From NCBI GenBank assembly GCA_022385805.1, contig MU277795.1, positions 1 to 48,787 of the forward strand: a stretch of 48,787 nucleotides of DNA, in the 5' to 3' direction. The notes below the pieces were generated by a model. It did not search any database. It was not told where the DNA came from and saw nothing but the letters and a program-made list of their open reading frames with translations. The stretch comes from Pilatotrama ljubarskyi. Taxonomy: Eukaryota > Basidiomycota > Agaricomycetes > Polyporales > Polyporaceae. Shown here piece by piece: positions 12,448 to 22,777 of the stretch; position 1 is the stretch's first letter, and each line of letters opens with the position of its first letter. The position numbers and the translations under genes are program-made.

Positions 12448-13498
12448 CGTCTCTGAACGAGAGGCTAAGGCTAGCTTGCGAGTCTGCTCAATGCCGTGCG
12501 GCCAAGCCTTGTAGTTTGGACGGGACGTTTGCTTGCTTGCTCGACACATGGCTCTTTGGGCATGTCAATGGCTTTGAACCAGCTTGCGTTGCGCCCGCAC
12601 TGTGCTGCAACGAGCGACACCTTTCCCGGGCCCAGACCGCTCGAGAATTCACCGTCATCTTGTGCGAAACAGAGCGCATACGCATTCCCTGGGTCCGCAG
12701 ATCCACGACGAAATTGGTCCTGCGTCCGCACCCATGGAGCTGTCGTTCAGCGTCCTTGTCGCCTATGTTGAGCCTGCTCGCTGCACGGTACGTGCTTCTT
12801 GTGACTGGCGTGCACTAGGTCACTGCCGTTCTCTCCCGAAAACGCAGTAACAGAAGCTCGGAGAGTCGCATTGGTTCATTCGTATCTGCACTGCACCCCA
12901 ACACGATTACCTCTTACTATCCACTACTAGGGTCCGCTCTCCGCCGCATACGCCTCTCGGTCCCGGAGTGCAGGCGAGCTCCTGTGACGTTGTCGGTGTT
13001 GTTTGAATTCCCGGCGTCCGCATTCACGCACGTCCGGGAGCGCGATGCGAGCAGAGAATGTTGAGTCCTGCCTTGATCGCTTGTGCACGGACCGCGCATG
13101 CCCTTGAAGCCCTTGAGTATGTATGTACCGCCAAAGGCGCGTTCTCCGGTAGTCAAATCAGCGTTGTATGCTGTCGGCCTTACTCCTGTGCTGTTGAGTA
13201 CTGGTGAGTCCGCTGTTTCCTGCCGTCTGGGCGTGGGAACATACATATGTGAGGCGTGCATGCATCCTGCTACAGTTGTGTAGGTGCTCTCTCTCCTAGA
13301 CCTCCCGTCATGGTTGAGGCTGGCGCTCTGTAGCGAGCTGACTGACAAGCAGAAACGCGGACGCAGTCGCCCGACACTGGATCATGATGCGCGGGTGGCT
13401 AAGGCCAGGACAAAAGCGCGACCTGGGCTTGAACGTTTGAACATGCTGCGGTTTACGCGACGCATGTGGCGGACAATGGCTTTGCGTCTGGTCTACTG
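12448..13498. other. About 1 kb without a recognisable gene
   Basis: Several short overlapping ORFs on both strands. None shows a family motif or a splice pattern that joins them. The right end leads into the promoter of the next gene. Confidence 0.35.
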
Positions 13499-13507
13499 TA
13501 TATATAA
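13499..13507 (+). promoter_or_regulatory. TATA box upstream of the small kinase-like gene
   Basis: TATATATAA lies about 52-60 bp before the ATG at 13559, a usual spacing for a fungal core promoter. It supports that this short gene, or its parent, is transcribed. Confidence 0.45.
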
Positions 13508-13558
13508 CCCCCTTTGTCAGCCTCTCGACGTAGACTCGCTCCCATCCGCCTCTGCGCC

Positions 13559-14107
13559 ATGTCTTCTCTTGCGCCTACCGTCACCGTCACCTCCGCCGTG
13601 CTCGAGCCCCATCCCCCTCTCCGCCTCACCGCCATGCCAGCTGCCTCATCCTCCAGTGAGGCCCCGCCCGACGCTGCCTCGAAGGGCCATCGTGGGCCTA
13701 TCGAGTGCCGCCCGAAGCGGCCCAGTCGCGCGAGGGACGTGACTCCCCGAGACCTGAGCGAGTCCAAGCACACATTCGAAATGATCTATGCCTTTTTCTG
13801 CGCCGTCGTTGGTCCGTCACTCTGCTCTCCCGTCACGTACACCAGGTTCCTGACGATCTCTGCTGCAGCGCACAAGGCGATACACGAGAAGGCGGACGAA
13901 CTCCACGGCGACATCAACCCGAACGCCCTCGTCATCCTCGACCATGTCGCGCCGGACGGCACCGAGTCGTCCAAGGGCGGCCTCATCTATTGGGAGCCGC
14001 CCATCTCAGTCCAGACCCTGCGTAAGATCGGCAACGCCGACCGGGCCGTCCCCCCTCCGCAGCGTCGTAGGGCCTATGTCTACCCCCCAAACTACCACTT
14101 TGTGTGA
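13559..14107 (+). CDS. Short FunK1-like protein, probably a non-catalytic kinase remnant, 182 aa
   Basis: A single open frame starts at ATG 13559 and ends at tga 14105-14107. The first 60 residues are low-complexity (Ser, Pro, Ala). A segment about 100-160 then resembles the catalytic loop of fungal FunK1 kinases: AAHKAIHEKADELHGDINPNA matches the family pattern of an alanine/histidine helix followed by LHRDIS..N. Further on, GGLIYWE stands where FunK1 has G.LIDWD. Arg of HRD is Gly and the DFG-type Asp is Tyr, so catalysis is unlikely. A FunK1 domain normally spans several hundred residues; here the N-lobe is missing. It may be a truncated gene, a pseudogene or a small regulator. Resemblance is by eye only. 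Confidence 0.45.
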   Translation: MSSLAPTVTVTSAVLEPHPPLRLTAMPAASSSSEAPPDAASKGHRGPIECRPKRPSRARDVTPRDLSESKHTFEMIYAFFCAVVGPSLCSPVTYTRFLTISAAAHKAIHEKADELHGDINPNALVILDHVAPDGTESSKGGLIYWEPPISVQTLRKIGNADRAVPPPQRRRAYVYPPNYHFV

Positions 14108-15467
14108 ACGAGTCCGAGGTGGTCGCCCGTCTTCGCGCCCCGATGTCCAGTAGACAACCACCTTTGCGAGAGGCTTTCTGCAGTACTATGACGTCCGTAC
14201 GCGTATGATAGAATCTCCATGATCGCGACCGTTGTCTGCAGCCTGATCGTCGGCATTGCACATCCCTCTTGCCAGATCTTCTCGACGAGGTCGCGCACTG
14301 TTAACCGTTCCATGCACATTCAGCAGGTTCGCATGAGTACAGCTGGAGGAGAGTTAGTTGGAGCTTCCGCGGCGCCAGTAATGCGTGGTGCATTGGCAAG
14401 CATATCATCAGGATGATCTCAGCCGCACCGGACGCATTCGCTTCACTCAGGCAAGGGCGACTGGGCCGCGTTAGCGGTAGCACATCGCATGTGTCGTTCG
14501 AGCACGATCGTTCCGCAAGCAATAGACGGGCGCTTTCGAGCAACAGAGACGTCGGTCGCGGTGACTTGTGCCGCGTCACCGTTGGCTTTCGAAGTGCTCT
14601 CGACCACTATTGCCAACTGCCTTGAGCTGCTCGCCCGAGTCGGTTTCCACCCGACAAGGTCGAATACGTTCTAACAAGCGAGATGTGCGAAAGAGAATCT
14701 GTGGAGGACGACGCTCTCGAACCTGCTGTGCTGCAGACTCCCGCCAACGTCGGGATCCCACTCGACGTCGGCACATACGCAAGTTAACCCGAGGGACGCA
14801 GCGTGCGCTCTCATTGATAGAACATGAGGGTTTCCGTTGCAGCGTGATTCAGTGTTGGAGGTACGTTCAGCCTGCAGACACCCTTCTCCCCCTCAGGCTC
14901 CTGATACTCAGGCTGCCCATACTAGTCAGCACGGCTCATGCACCGTCTAGCTACGATTGTCACCGAGACCGTGCTTACCCCACAGGGGCTACGGTACGCC
15001 CAGCGTTTTCGCAGCAGAGTCCCTGACTGCACACGCGACTCTAATGAACCCGGCACGTAGCGTCAACTCTGCGTCAAAGCAATGAATTCAGACCATCGTG
15101 AGTCTCGCAGTGTTTCACTACACTCGATAAGCATAGCTTCTCTTGATTTTGGCTAACCAGATTGCTTCACCCGGACCAGTCATCGACCTCCTGCCCGTCA
15201 GCTCCGTACGTAAATCTCGTAACAACGCCTTCTCAGCGACCGCGGGGCTCGCTATCCGGGGTAAGGCTGCACTGACACTCCAGGCCGACGTTCCAATCAA
15301 AGCATCTGCGACTGCGGCACGCCGCTGGCGGTTGAGGGCGTCCGGGGTTAACACGCTTGAGCGTCGGCGTCAACACGGTGGTCAAAAGCCCTCGGTCCAC
15401 CAGGGAGAGCCCAACCAACTGATACACCGACCCGTTGACGAACCATAGCAGTCGCTTCCGATCGACA
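14108..15467. other. 1.36 kb without a recognisable gene
   Basis: Overlapping short ORFs occur on both strands but none carries a known motif. The right end must hold the promoter of the UDP-glycosyltransferase. No repeats or transposon ends were noticed. Confidence 0.35.
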
Positions 15468-17634
15468 ATGGAGCCTGCAAAGCACCTCATGCTCGTTCCC
15501 GTGAATATGTGGGGTACGCGTCCCTTGTCTCTCTGGCATTAAGCTACTACGGAGCAGTTTACTTCACAACTCATCGTAGGACATGCACGCCCGCTATGCA
15601 TCCTCGCCTCCCGCATAGTCAAACTTCGTCCCAAGACGTCCGTGACAGTTTTCATAGGAGTTAAGTTCGCCGATCGCGCTAAAGCAGAGGTTGTGCGGGA
15701 CTTCCTCCCAGACGAGGAGCATCTTCTGGAGCAAATCAGGTACGTCCACGATAGTCACATCCTCACGTCTGTAGCATCGACGCACACTATTCTCCCAGCT
15801 TTGTCACGCTAGAACAGGGAGACCACCCGATAGACGCCTCCCTGTATGCGGCCTCCTTCCTCGACGCGTGGAACATGCTCCAGTCTGGGCATGCGCTCAG
15901 CTCTCATACCGCGAATGGCACCCATCGATCGGTCGACTTATCGAGCGCACCTCTCTCTGCAGCTATCATTGACGTGCGTCCCATCTATAGCCCTTTGCAT
16001 CAAACTAACTCCGCGCACCTGCCCACGCAGATGTTCATGGTCGGAGCGTTCCGCACTTTGCAAGCTAGCGTGCTCCGGGAACAGGCGGAGACGCCCTTCG
16101 GCCTCTATTCCTGGCTTCCCGCCGCGACGAACTGCATGCCGTTCTGGTTCGGCGACGATCGCGTGCCTCAGGCCGAAGAGCTCGCCACCAGCAGGGGGAT
16201 CTCATTCAACGACGCGGCACATGAGGCACGTCGGTTCTTGTCCACCCCTCTACATGACACACCGCGAGGATGCAAAGCGAATCGCTCATTGTAACTGCGT
16301 ACATCGACAGATATCCAGGGCGACCAATGGGAAGATCGTGCGTAGCCCGTACCTGCCGCCAGTCTACGATCACGAGTGCCGTCCTCAATCGGTACGCCCG
16401 CATTTTCGCCCAAGCGTTCTCGTGCCATTGAGTTCACCTCGATTTCATCCTCAGGTTCCGGTATCGACGGAGTTCTGCGGCGACGTGTTGATCAGAGTTG
16501 CAGGGTGCGGCCTTCCCTCGCCCTGAGCTAGCGTACCGACGACTCATCTGCGATACAGAGTGTTCCGAGACACAGACGGCGTCATCACGTTCGATGCGGC
16601 TGAATACCATCCTGAAGCCACGGCTGCGCTTCGCGCATCCTTTGCGGAGACCTCGCGGAACGTTGTCTACGCGGGCCCGCTCGTCTCGGGCGGAGGCTCT
16701 CCGGGAAAGTCCAAGTCCGAGTCGGATGTGCGAACGTTCCTGGGCGCGCAACTTGGCTCTCGCGGAGAGCGTTCGGTGATCTTGGCACGTTCCTTCAAGG
16801 TAGACGAATCCCTGTGCAGGTAGCTCATGCGCAGTCCGTTCACGCAAGATCTCATTTGGGTCCATGTTCTGGCCGTCGGACCCGGCGAAGCTCGGCGCGG
16901 TGCTCGAGGTGCTGATGGACAAGAACATCCCGTTCGTGCGTCCAAAGCGCCGCTATTGATGTACCCCCTGTGGTGCTCATACCTCGCACTGCTGCACAGG
17001 TGCTGAGCTGCTGCAGCCCATTCGCAGCTATCCCCGACGATACGAGGCGCAAGCTCGAGGAGTACGACAGCGCATTCCTCTCCAACTGGATACCGCAGCA
17101 GGCAGTCTTGGCACATCCCGTACGTCGTCCGTGCCCTCTTCGTACTTCTCTGCTCGTTCTGACCCCGCGGTGCGCTCCTGCAGGCGACAGGATGGTGCCT
17201 TACACATGCCGGACACAACTCCGTCCTCGAATGCATCCTCGCCGGCGTTCCCATGTACGCGGACGCTCGTTGGCCTTCCCGCGCCTTGAAAGCTAACTCC
17301 TCGTCCGATCTGCTTCTCAAGGATACTATGGCCAATCGACGCGGACCAGCCCGCCAACGCCATCCACCTCACCGAGCAGCTCAAAGTTGGGTACGAGCTG
17401 CTCGAGGTGCGGCACGGCGTCGGCCTCGGACCCATCCTACGGACAGGCAGGACGCTCACCGGGTCTCTCGAGGCTGTCAGGGCGGAGCTGCTGGACGTGT
17501 TGCAGCGCGCGTTTGGTGCGGACGGCGAGGCGAAGCGCGTGCGCCTAGCGGGGTTGCGCGAGAAGTTGCAGGATGTATGGGAGGAAGGCGGGGTTGCGAG
17601 GCGGGAAGTTGAGGCGTTTTTGGACGCGTTCTGA
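15468..17634 (+). CDS. UDP-glycosyltransferase (GT1 family), 501 aa
   Basis: It is predicted to transfer a sugar from a UDP-sugar to a small lipophilic acceptor. Exons: 15468-15513, 15580-15739, 15799-15973, 16031-16225, 16311-16391, 16455-16486, 16559-16784, 16849-16935, 17000-17119, 17184-17254 and 17322-17634. The start reads MEPAKHLMLVPVNMWGHARP, with the N-terminal acceptor-side His of the family. The donor-binding C-half has SFGSMFWP (about 307), WIPQQAVLAHP (about 364), THAGHNSVLE (about 381) and a closing DADQP (about 404). The family's common HCG.NS reads HAGHNS here. Two introns (16226-16310 and 16785-16848) begin with GC, both as GCACGT; GT alternatives break the frame. Length is normal for basidiomycete members. 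Substrate cannot be inferred. The single-base calls at the GC donors decide whether it is intact. Confidence 0.82.
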
Positions 17635-18049
17635 TATCATCTCTGGCTTTAGCTTGGCGATGCTAGTCGTTCGGGCACGAGCGGATTCCACGTACTAGTA
17701 TAAACTTCACACATGGAGTAAGGGGCGGCACAGGCGTGGTCATACTACCAAGTTTCCCGCTGTTTCAAGACACTTTGACAATGATTAGAAGCGGCGTACA
17801 TGGACTACATACTGTACTGTGGCTACAGTAACAGTACTGCGTGCTGGTCGCATCTGAGGAGTAGTTATACACGGTCACGTGGCCTACGCGTACATAGGCG
17901 ACCGCGCGTGTCGGCATCCGCCGCCTTCAAGTTCCTGACACGCGCTTATGATCACTGAACCACTCAGAGTCAGAGTCACTTCGTGCCCATCGTTTACCTC
18001 TCGACGTGAACGAACCTCTCACTGCCCGAACCACGGTGATTCAATCAAC
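17635..18049. other. Intergenic region before the first BTB gene
   Basis: No ORF of interest. A CACGTG E-box-like hexamer occurs near 17876. It probably holds the promoter of the first BTB gene. Confidence 0.35.
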
Positions 18050-19402
18050 ATGCTCTCGAACAGCGACCGTCCTGCCGGTGCTACTCGGAGTCGCAAACGG
18101 GTATGATCTGGCAGCGCACATCATGCCTTGTCTACTACTGATTCAGCTCTGCATTGCATGACTTTGCCGTGGCGTAGACCACAGACGCTCCGGACGAGAC
18201 CGCAAGGCGGAAGCAGCAGAAGACAGCTCCGACTCTGGAGGTGCAATCGGCCGCGATTACAGGGCCCGTCCGCCTGCGATCTGCGGAGTTCTACTATCCG
18301 GACGGCAACATCATCGTCATTGTAGGCAACGTCGAGTTCAACCTCCACCTGTCACGCCTGATAGACACTTGCGACTTCTTTGCTCGCAACTGGATTTTCG
18401 ACGAGGAACCCGATGAAGAGACCGGGGAAAGAAGAATACGCGTCAGGGACGGGGCCAAAGGGGACACGGATGGAGACGAAAGCGACACGGGCGGCGACGA
18501 AAACGATACAGACGGCAACGACAGCGAGGCGGACGGTGAGGAAAGCGACAGCGACGAAGACAAAAGCGACACGGACGGTGACGGGGAAGGCGTGCAAATC
18601 GGGGAGACAGACAATGGTACCTCTCAAGACGGTGATATCTGCGTACAGAGACTGGATGACGGCTACCGATTTCACGTACTTCCTTCGAGCGCTAGAGAGG
18701 CCCTGGTACGGTACGCTTCTCCCTGCGTTGGGGTGCAATGCTGACGTATTCCTAACCAGCGGATACGCCATTACTCCCCCGACGCAACCCGTCGCAATCG
18801 CACTTCTTCGAGTCGCAACACGACTAGGTTGCAGAGATGTCCGCGACCTAGCCGAACACCGCATCGAGCAGCTATGGCCCTGCACCGTCATTCACGCAAA
18901 CTTGTCGGAGCCCAAAGCGGACTCTGACGCCCTCGAGATCATCTCCGTCTGTCGCGAATTCAAGCTGCAGGGTTTTCTCAAGAGAGCGTTCTACGAGCTC
19001 GTCCGAAGCACCACCTTCTGGAAGAAGGTGGAGACAGAGAGACACATGCTCGCGTTAGCGGACGCAGACCTCCTGATGTTGTACCGAGCCCGCCATGTCC
19101 TCCAGCAACTCTGGAGGGAACTGGTTTTCGTTCCCCCGCCTCATCCATGCCCCACTGGCTTGTGCCAACATACGTCAGCCCCGCAACGTCAAGCCTCCTG
19201 GAGTGCGGAGATGGTGAAGCGGGGCCATCCCCGGAAGGGCGAGGAGGACCCGATCGGCTACCTCGACACGTTCAAGCGCCGAGTTTTTGAGCAGCTGAAC
19301 GGGACGTGGTGCAAAACCTGCCTCACCAAAAGCGCGGTGGCGTGGCTAGAGGCAAAGAGGGAGTGGTGGAGGAAGCTGAATGGGTTGTTCAAGCTGGATT
19401 AG
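18050..19402 (+). CDS. BTB-domain protein, family copy 1, with an Asp-rich linker
   Basis: Exon 1 (18050-18100) encodes 17 residues ending in SRKR. Exon 2 starts at 18178 and carries the BTB N-half: FYYPDGNIIVIVGNVEFNLHLSRL. A strongly acidic linker follows (about 18458-18595). The next block, TDFTYFLRALERPW, is in the +1 frame, so a frameshift or a very short intron (18592-18628 would fit, 37 nt) lies in or after the linker. A 54-nt phase-2 intron (18706-18759) follows, as in the paralogs. Exon 3 (18760-19402) carries the family C-terminal part: LKRAFYELV, LLMLYRARHVLQQLW, PCPTGLC, DPIGYLD and WCKTCL, ending WWRKLNGLFKLD. BTB domains mediate dimer formation and Cul3 binding in other eukaryotes; the role here is unknown. 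Confidence 0.72.
18458..18595 (+). repeat. Degenerate acidic-coding repeat in BTB copy 1
   Basis: Tandem, imperfect units of roughly 12-24 nt encode Asp/Glu/Gly/Ser runs (GDTDGDESDTGGDE and similar) between the BTB N-half and the C-terminal part. The other frame would encode Thr/Ala/Lys-rich sequence. Such repeats are prone to slippage, which fits the frame change seen here. Confidence 0.6.
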
Positions 19403-20039
19403 CTACATGTCGAGGTAGCGCTCCTTCAACTTGGCTGTTCTCATCTCTTACGACCGTTCAGGACCATGAACCACACGTCGACAAGTTTAAGTAATTGAGT
19501 CGTTCAAATGCTTGTCCTGTGATTAGACTCAGCACGGAGACCAGTTGGCTTCCTCTCTGAACGCGGTCGACGACTCGTATCGCGGTCACGTGATGTGACC
19601 GCGGGTCGCCAATGTCCAGCTCCTCGGAGTCGCCGCTCGTCAGTACGCCTACTCCTAGACGTGATCAACTCCGACAGAGGGCATGCTGAGCTCCCCGGCA
19701 GTGCTTCATACAACGCTCCATTCACTGCGCTTCCACTCAGCCAAACTAGTGTCGGGAACGGCGTCAGCGCTAGTGCTCTCATTTCCCAAATTACCGGGCT
19801 CGAGCTTCACCTCATCTATTCTCCATTGGCACAGACTTCCCGCAACCGTTAGGAAGATTCACAAAGATGAGGAACTACGAGTTAGAAGAACAACTCGAAG
19901 AACAATGAAAGTCAGCCGAACCCAGCTCCTTGCGCCTTCGCAAGTAGAGTGCGTCATTCTATCGGTGCTCAAGCTCAAGCCCTGGGCCATCAAATAGCCA
20001 TCCACAGCACTGAACAGAAAGACCATTCCATAAGCTAGA
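19403..20039. other. Intergenic region between BTB copy 1 and the BTB pseudogene
   Basis: No gene seen. A palindromic stretch at about 19584-19600 (ggtcacgtgatgtgacc) contains a CACGTG core and weakly resembles the 25-bp motif found behind other BTB copies. Confidence 0.35.
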
Positions 20040-20846
20040 AAGACATGGCGATACAGGGTGTCAGCGAGGGCCCTCAGAAGCGCCGACCGCGACCTACAAG
20101 CCCAAGACCTTGACGCAAGGAGAGGCGAGATCGAGGACGGGACCGCCTTGCAGAAGCTGGCAGGTCTGGGTGCGATGGACTTCACCGGGTTCCTCCGAAT
20201 ACTCGAGAAGCAGCTGTACGAACGCATTCTGCTAGAGCTCCGACGGCTCCTGACCTTTGCCCGTCCCCAGCGTAACAAGGAATCCACCAGACCAGAGCCT
20301 CGCGCTTTCCCTCGTCCGCGCTGGCAAGCTGCTCGGTTGCCGCACCAGTGCTTAACGAAGGAAACCGGCGCCTCCGCGAGCTCTGGCCGACCATGCTTCC
20401 CATTGGGACCCACAAGAGCATATACAACGCCCTTCCACCACACCCTCGTCCTCGTATCGGACGCCCGAGAACTCGGGAACCATTGAAGAGGGTCTTCCAC
20501 GAGCTCGTCCGCAACGACACCTTCTGGCGGTTCGCCGAGAGCATCGACATCAGCAAGCACACAATAATCCCGCTCTCCAGCGCCGATCTGCTTGCCCTCT
20601 ACCGCGCGCGTGGCCACCTCTAGGCACGCTGGTACGAACTTATCCCCTGGAGCCACCTGGGGAGACGGTGCGGTGTCCGACGGGTCAGTGCGAGCGGGTC
20701 GAATGCCAGGAGCGTACTGCGGTGTGGTGGCCGCAACCTGTCTTGCCGCGAGTTTTGTGAGGTGGGACAAACTGAAGGCGCAGTGGCGGGACGAACTGGA
20801 CAGCCTTTTGAGGATAACGCCGCGCGAGGAGGAATATGACGACTGA
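20040..20846 (+). pseudogene. BTB-family pseudogene between copies 1 and 2
   Basis: Family blocks appear in order but in several frames. They are MDFTGFLRILEKQLY (about 20175), then LKRVFHELVRNDTFWRF and SADLLALYRARGHL (20480-20620), which ends in a tag stop. After it comes a further frame with TCLAASFVRWDKLKAQWRDELDSLL (20740-20810), which matches the WCxxC..W..WW..LD end of the family. The N-terminal BTB strands (the DGN.V motif) were not found. The premature stop, at least two frame changes and the missing BTB start indicate a dead copy. Orientation is the same as its neighbours, so it is most simply a tandem duplicate. Confidence 0.7.
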
Positions 20847-21246
20847 TTACTCGCACTCCGAGTCATTCGCCCGCAGACATCCGACTCTGAGCTCAGAGCT
20901 GCAACAGCTAATAACGACGAAACGTCGAAAATGCACATGAGAAATCACATAGCGAAACAAGACCGGGAGGTTACTCAACATGTTTGAGCCATTCAGCCCG
21001 CGAAAGGCACGATGTCTGTCCTTGCCAATCCTGTTGGAGAAGAAACAGAAGCAAGGAAGGTAGGATTCTAATCCACAGTGGCGGGCCGTACGCCCGGAAA
21101 GCGTGCGGAGCTCCGCACCGTCGCATCTCCTCATGACGAGGGCTTTCTGCTAAGAATATGGTTCCGTGCGCACGCCCAATGCAGACCCTACATCCGCTAG
21201 CTGTGCCCGTGAGCATACATAAGACGGCGAGCGCAGACGTCGTCTC

Positions 21247-22011
21247 ATGCTCAGTGCTCTCCGCAGACGCATACCCATCCCGCGACGGAGCTTCACCAGC
21301 ATCGCGCAGCCTACCGCAATGCCCGGCCTGCTCTTTGTCTACTCCGATCCCGGCTCCGCCGTCTCGCACGAGGAGTTCAACGACTGGTACGACAACGAGC
21401 ACGTACCGCTGCGCATTCCCATCCCCGGCTTCCACTCGTGGTCGCGCTGGACCGCGGCCGACGGCAAACGCCCCACTTACGCCGCATTCTACGACCTCTC
21501 CTCCCCCTCCATCGTCTCCGAATCGCCCTACGCCGACCTCGCCCACACACGCTCCGAGCGCGAGAAGGATATCATCGCCCGCCTCGGGCTCCTCGATCGA
21601 CGCACTTACCAGCTGCGGGAGCCTGTCTTCCCACCCAAAGCTGGCGGGGCATACGATCCGGCCAAGCCGGGGCAGTACGTGAGCGTCGTAGAGGTCGACG
21701 TGAAGCCGGAGCTCGAGGACGACTTCAACAGGTGGTACGGAGAGGAACACATCCCGCTGCTCGCAAAGATTCCCGGGTGGCTACGCAGCCGCCGGTTCGT
21801 CCTCGTCGAAGCTGGCGCGTCTGGGTCGGAGGCGACGGACACGAAGCCCCCGAAGTACCTCGCAATCCACGAGTGGGCGGATCTGGCGGCGTTCGAGACC
21901 CCAGAATTCAAGGAGTGCGTGGAGACGCCGTGGACGAAGAAGACGTTGGAGAACGCGGTGGTGTTCCACAGACGCCTGTTCAAGCTCATGCGTACCTGGG
22001 AGCGCAAGTAA
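21247..22011 (+). CDS. EthD-like / dimeric alpha-beta barrel protein, 254 aa
   Basis: A single-exon gene with no intron. The N-terminus (MLSALRRRIPIPRRSFTSIA) is basic and looks like a mitochondrial presequence; an internal start at MPGLLFVYSDPG would remove it. Two similar halves follow, each with the ferredoxin-like signature of EthD-type barrels. In the first half this is FNDWYDNEHVPLRIPIPGF (about residues 44-62). In the second it is FNRWYGEEHIPLLAKIPGW (about 160-178). So the protein is a tandem duplication of one barrel unit, as is common in fungi. Enzymatic role is unknown. It interrupts the BTB array and shows no relation to it. Confidence 0.8.
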   Translation: MLSALRRRIPIPRRSFTSIAQPTAMPGLLFVYSDPGSAVSHEEFNDWYDNEHVPLRIPIPGFHSWSRWTAADGKRPTYAAFYDLSSPSIVSESPYADLAHTRSEREKDIIARLGLLDRRTYQLREPVFPPKAGGAYDPAKPGQYVSVVEVDVKPELEDDFNRWYGEEHIPLLAKIPGWLRSRRFVLVEAGASGSEATDTKPPKYLAIHEWADLAAFETPEFKECVETPWTKKTLENAVVFHRRLFKLMRTWERK

Positions 22012-22777
22012 TCTTGGAGGTCGCAATCAGTGATGTGATTGTGAGGGCGAGGGACTGTAGGTCACAGTCATGGTGGGCTCGTGCTGCGCTCGCTGACTCT
22101 GCTCTCAGAGATAGGTGGAACAAGGTGGAGGTTAGCGTGTGATGAGAATGAGAGAGCCTCAGCTCTGGCGATTCTCCCTCAAAGCTTCAGCTAGAAAGCA
22201 TGATTATCCATCAAGGATGTTCTGTATTGATGTCCTCGTCGTCCAGTACAAGTGTACCTTGCGGTAGTACTGGGGCCGACAATTTGCGGAACGCTCGTTG
22301 TCAGGCTGCGTGGGCGACACTCAGTGATGCGAACCCTGACAAGAATGACCGAAAGGGATGAGATCCTTCACTGTTGATGGAAAACACCTGGTCTCGTAAC
22401 CACACCTGAACGGTCGAATTTCGCAACTATTGGTATTCTCCCTACTTAGTAGCACAGAAACGATTTGAACTCCGACACCACCCTCCTCGCGGACGAGTTC
22501 CTTGGCGCCCAGGTCGGCCCGCTACTATACGTAGTGCTTCGAATGCGTCGGGCTCTCGCGATGACGGTGAGTGCTAACATTGCGGCCTCGTTCTAACCAA
22601 AATAATCGAACGAGATGTTGACACATTGCAATCGATCAGCGTCGCGCTCAAGGTCGACGCGTTTCTTCGAGGTATGATCCCGACGACTTTGTTGGTCTGC
22701 CAGACCCGGACTACTTGCTCTATCCTCCCGGAGCCCCCTCCCAACCGGGGGCACCGCCGACCGATGACGGACGTCCG
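22012..22777. other. Intergenic region before BTB copy 2
   Basis: No gene seen. An open frame just upstream of the ATG at 22778 (with PDPDYLLYPPGAPSQPG) has no in-frame ATG nearby. It may be an upstream exon or 5' UTR of copy 2. Confidence 0.35.

Noticed and set aside
12381..12818. 145-codon plus-strand frame behind the hypothetical one-TM gene.
   Set aside because: It overlaps that gene's last exon in another frame, has no motif and no splice link to a neighbour.
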